DNA of 64,000 nucleotides from Branchipolynoe longqiensis (Eukaryota > Annelida > Polychaeta > Phyllodocida > Polynoidae): the NCBI GenBank assembly GCA_030323885.1, contig CM059188.1, positions 115,781,430 through 115,845,429 on the forward strand. Direction: 5' to 3'. The translations under genes and the position numbers were made by a program. Each line of letters opens with the position of its first letter. Position 1 is the stretch's first letter. The notes under the pieces are model-generated. The model saw only the letters and a list, made by a program, of their open reading frames with translations. It was not told the origin of the DNA and did no database searches. This document shows, piece after piece, positions 61,642 through 64,000 of this stretch.

Positions 61642-62544
61642 TTTTTTTTATTGTCTGAACATAGCGTTCTATTTGACCATTACTTTTAGGATAGTATGGG
61701 CTAGAGACAATGTGATTGAATTTATATGTGCTCACGAAATGTTTGAATTCATTACTTGTAAATTGTGGCCCATTGTCAGACATTAGTGATGTCGGTATAC
61801 CATATCGTCCAAAGATTTCCTTCAGGGATTTAATTATTGCATTGGCCGTTGTATGTTGTAGTTCTACTACTTCGGGGAATTTCGAATAATAATCCACCAG
61901 GATGAGATACGTCGTATTCTGGTATTGGAATAAATCGACCCCCACTTTGCAGAATGGTATATCGGGTATGTCATGAGGGGTCATGGGCTCAGCACTAAGG
62001 GAATTTCTATAGTTCTGACAAGTGCTACACCGGGCTATCCCAGGCCAAAACACATTGTCTCTGGCCAGCTGCTTACATTTTATTATCCCCAAATGGGTTT
62101 CATGCAATACACTTAACATTTCCGTTTGCAAACTAGAGGGTATAATTATTTGAGTTCCTTTAAATAATATACCCGCTCTATTTACTATTTCGTCTTTATA
62201 GGTAAAGAATGGTTTAGCGCACGACATAACCAAATTATTCTGGGAGGGCCAACCCTCTCTTACTAACTTTGTAACCTCAGTGAGTGTTGTATCTGTGTTT
62301 GTAGCCTTTGTGATCCGGTCAATCATGTCATGGGCAATATCTATGGTTGCCACGGAGATGTTGTCATCAAATAATTTGTTTGGTGCTATGTCGGTGGTGT
62401 GTGCGCGGGAAAGTGTGTCCGCGAAAAACATTTCTTTACCCACGACGTACTTCATTACTATGTTATAGTTCTGCAGCCTCATGCGCATCCGTTGCATTCT
62501 GGCTGACAACAGATGCAACGGCTTCGACATTATCGATACAAGTG
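61619..62544 (-). CDS. pol: Ty3/gypsy-like pol: RNase H end, zinc-binding domain and integrase core
   Basis: From the gap edge it reads RNase H C-terminus (NIVMKYVVGKEMFFADTLSR), a linker, the HHCC domain (HETHLGIIKCKQLA, then CSTCQNY), and the integrase core with the three acidic residues: Asp in KVGVDLFQYQ, Asp in LMSDNGPQFTSNEF, Glu in PKSNGQIERYVQT. Order RNase H then integrase marks Ty3/gypsy rather than Ty1/copia. The RT and protease must lie in the 500-N gap. The frame is intact until the A run at 61635. Confidence 0.85.
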
Positions 62545-63044
62545 NNNNNNNNNNNNNNNNNNNNNNNNNNNNNNNNNNNNNNNNNNNNNNNNNNNNNNNN
62601 NNNNNNNNNNNNNNNNNNNNNNNNNNNNNNNNNNNNNNNNNNNNNNNNNNNNNNNNNNNNNNNNNNNNNNNNNNNNNNNNNNNNNNNNNNNNNNNNNNNN
62701 NNNNNNNNNNNNNNNNNNNNNNNNNNNNNNNNNNNNNNNNNNNNNNNNNNNNNNNNNNNNNNNNNNNNNNNNNNNNNNNNNNNNNNNNNNNNNNNNNNNN
62801 NNNNNNNNNNNNNNNNNNNNNNNNNNNNNNNNNNNNNNNNNNNNNNNNNNNNNNNNNNNNNNNNNNNNNNNNNNNNNNNNNNNNNNNNNNNNNNNNNNNN
62901 NNNNNNNNNNNNNNNNNNNNNNNNNNNNNNNNNNNNNNNNNNNNNNNNNNNNNNNNNNNNNNNNNNNNNNNNNNNNNNNNNNNNNNNNNNNNNNNNNNNN
63001 NNNNNNNNNNNNNNNNNNNNNNNNNNNNNNNNNNNNNNNNNNNN
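62545..63044. other. Assembly gap (500 N)
   Basis: Exactly 500 N, so probably a placeholder of unknown true length. It removes the Gag C-terminus, protease and most of the RT of the Ty3/gypsy-like element. Confidence 1.
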
Positions 63045-64000
63045 AATTCTAACCCATTGTCTGAAATAAACATACAAGGAATTGCATGGTGAGGAATATA
63101 ATCATTAAATATATAATCATGAATCCCCTTCGAAGAATTAAAATTTAAACTATCTACCTGACTAGTTATATTTAAATCTGTTAGTCGTGATTGAGCACGT
63201 CGTTGCTGTCTCAATACAGACCTATCACTTAGTATAGCAAGAGTGAAAGCTTCCTCTAATGATTTAGGCCTATTGGTTTCCACGTACCACATAGTGTTGT
63301 CATCTAATAATGAATCAAGAAACCTTGATAGTAGAATTTCAAAGGTGTCAGTCCCCAAGGTAGCAGAAGGTAGTTTCCATCCCTTACTTGCAGCAGTTTT
63401 AAACCGTTGGCAATATGCTGCCACTGTTTCACCCTCATTCTGTACCATAGTCATTACTATACTTTTTAAGTGCGTTTTCTCATCAGCAGTTAACAAAGTT
63501 CTAGCAATTTCCTCCTTTATCTCATTCCATGACCTAGCACCTTTAACTGTGAAAGCAGTGAATAACACTTCATGCAGTGTGCCCGTTGCATTTGAAAGTG
63601 CAAACCGAATTATATCTAGGTCAGAAACATCAGCAAGAACCCCAATCCTCTCAATAAGATCTACCCACTCTCTCAATGCACCTCTGTCAGTACCGTCTAG
63701 CATAGGCACAGATTTTCCATATGCTTTTAGAGCTCTTATCTTGGCTTCACTGCTCTTATGTTCTAAACTAGCTAACTCACGTTTTTCTCTACGTTCTTCT
63801 CTTTCATAGTCAATTTCAGCACGTTCAGTAATCTCCAGTACCCTTTCTTCATTTTTTTCAGTTATGCTCTCTATGCTATCTGCCATAAACTTAGTCCATG
63901 CTTCTAATCTATCACAATCATCACTCAAAATTCCCAAATCTACTTGGTTCTGTAACCACAATCCAAATTGTTCACGTAAAGCATCCTCCTTTAATCGTGT
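63045..64000 (-). CDS. gag: Gag-like region of a Ty3/gypsy-like element, partial at both ends
   Basis: An open frame runs from beyond the window edge to the gap. Residues near the edge are acidic and coiled-coil-like (ESITEKNEERVLEITERAEI, REERREKRELASLEHK). A capsid-like domain follows (MLDGTDRGALREWVDLIERI, LHEVLFTAFTVKGARSW, TVAAYCQRFKTAASKGWKLP, FLDSLLDDNTMWYVE). No zinc knuckle is visible before the gap. Function as the particle protein is inferred from position before pol and from the capsid-like layout. Confidence 0.65.

Overview
This is eukaryotic DNA, probably from a marine invertebrate; a mollusc or other lophotrochozoan is a low-confidence guess from the style of the repeats. There are no operons, ribosome-binding sites or compact coding. 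I see no convincing single-copy host gene. Nearly everything recognisable is transposable elements nested in one another, separated by micro- and minisatellites. One 500-N assembly gap lies at 62545-63044.

The main theme is tyrosine-recombinase (YR) retrotransposons of the DIRS/Ngaro type. They encode a Gag, a reverse transcriptase with RNase H, and a YR in place of an integrase. Five copies are present. E1 (1-2770, minus) is a decayed gag plus partial RT that runs off the left edge. E2 (23519-30188, plus) is complete, with the layout A1-gag-pol-YR-B1-A2-B2. E3 (33371-38481, minus) is complete with the same split repeats and few lesions. E4 (about 39160-40690, plus) is an intact YR frame with B1-A2-B2 but no gag or RT. 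E5 (55541-57138, plus) is an internally deleted derivative with only part of gag between A1 and B1-A2-B2. E1, E2 and E5 share one Gag type; E3 and E4 share a closely similar YR. E2, E3 and probably E4 sit against TA-rich microsatellites. E3 joins gag to pol through an in-frame TGA followed by CGG. E2 could reach its YR by a +1 slip at TTT-TAG.

Layout: 1-2770 E1; 4.2-7.5 kb a LINE RT split by a 1.6-kb DNA transposon; 8.7-10.5 kb a MITE, a SINE and a solo LTR; 11.0-12.1 kb a LINE RNase H relic; 12.1-22.5 kb microsatellites, SINEs, a second solo LTR and foldback MITEs; 22.7-30.2 kb a foldback, a MITE and E2; 30.3-33.4 kb a foldback, SINEs, a C-rich tract and a hAT-like MITE; 33.4-40.7 kb E3 and E4; 40.9-45.1 kb MITEs, SINEs and an RTE-like insertion; 45.1-48.9 kb a transposon with a 5-bp target duplication and a G-rich minisatellite, inside a SINE; 49-55.5 kb SINEs, MITEs and a long hairpin; 55.5-57.1 kb E5; 57.2-58.8 kb an 18-bp minisatellite around a LINE fragment; 59.0-60.6 kb a Ty3-type Gag relic and a MITE; 60.7-64.0 kb a Ty3/gypsy-like element (minus) with a 120-bp LTR.

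The elements do not form a pathway. Autonomous YR, LINE and LTR elements supply replication enzymes; SINEs, MITEs and E5 would depend on enzymes supplied elsewhere. All calls rest on motif reading and comparison of copies within the window; no database search was possible.
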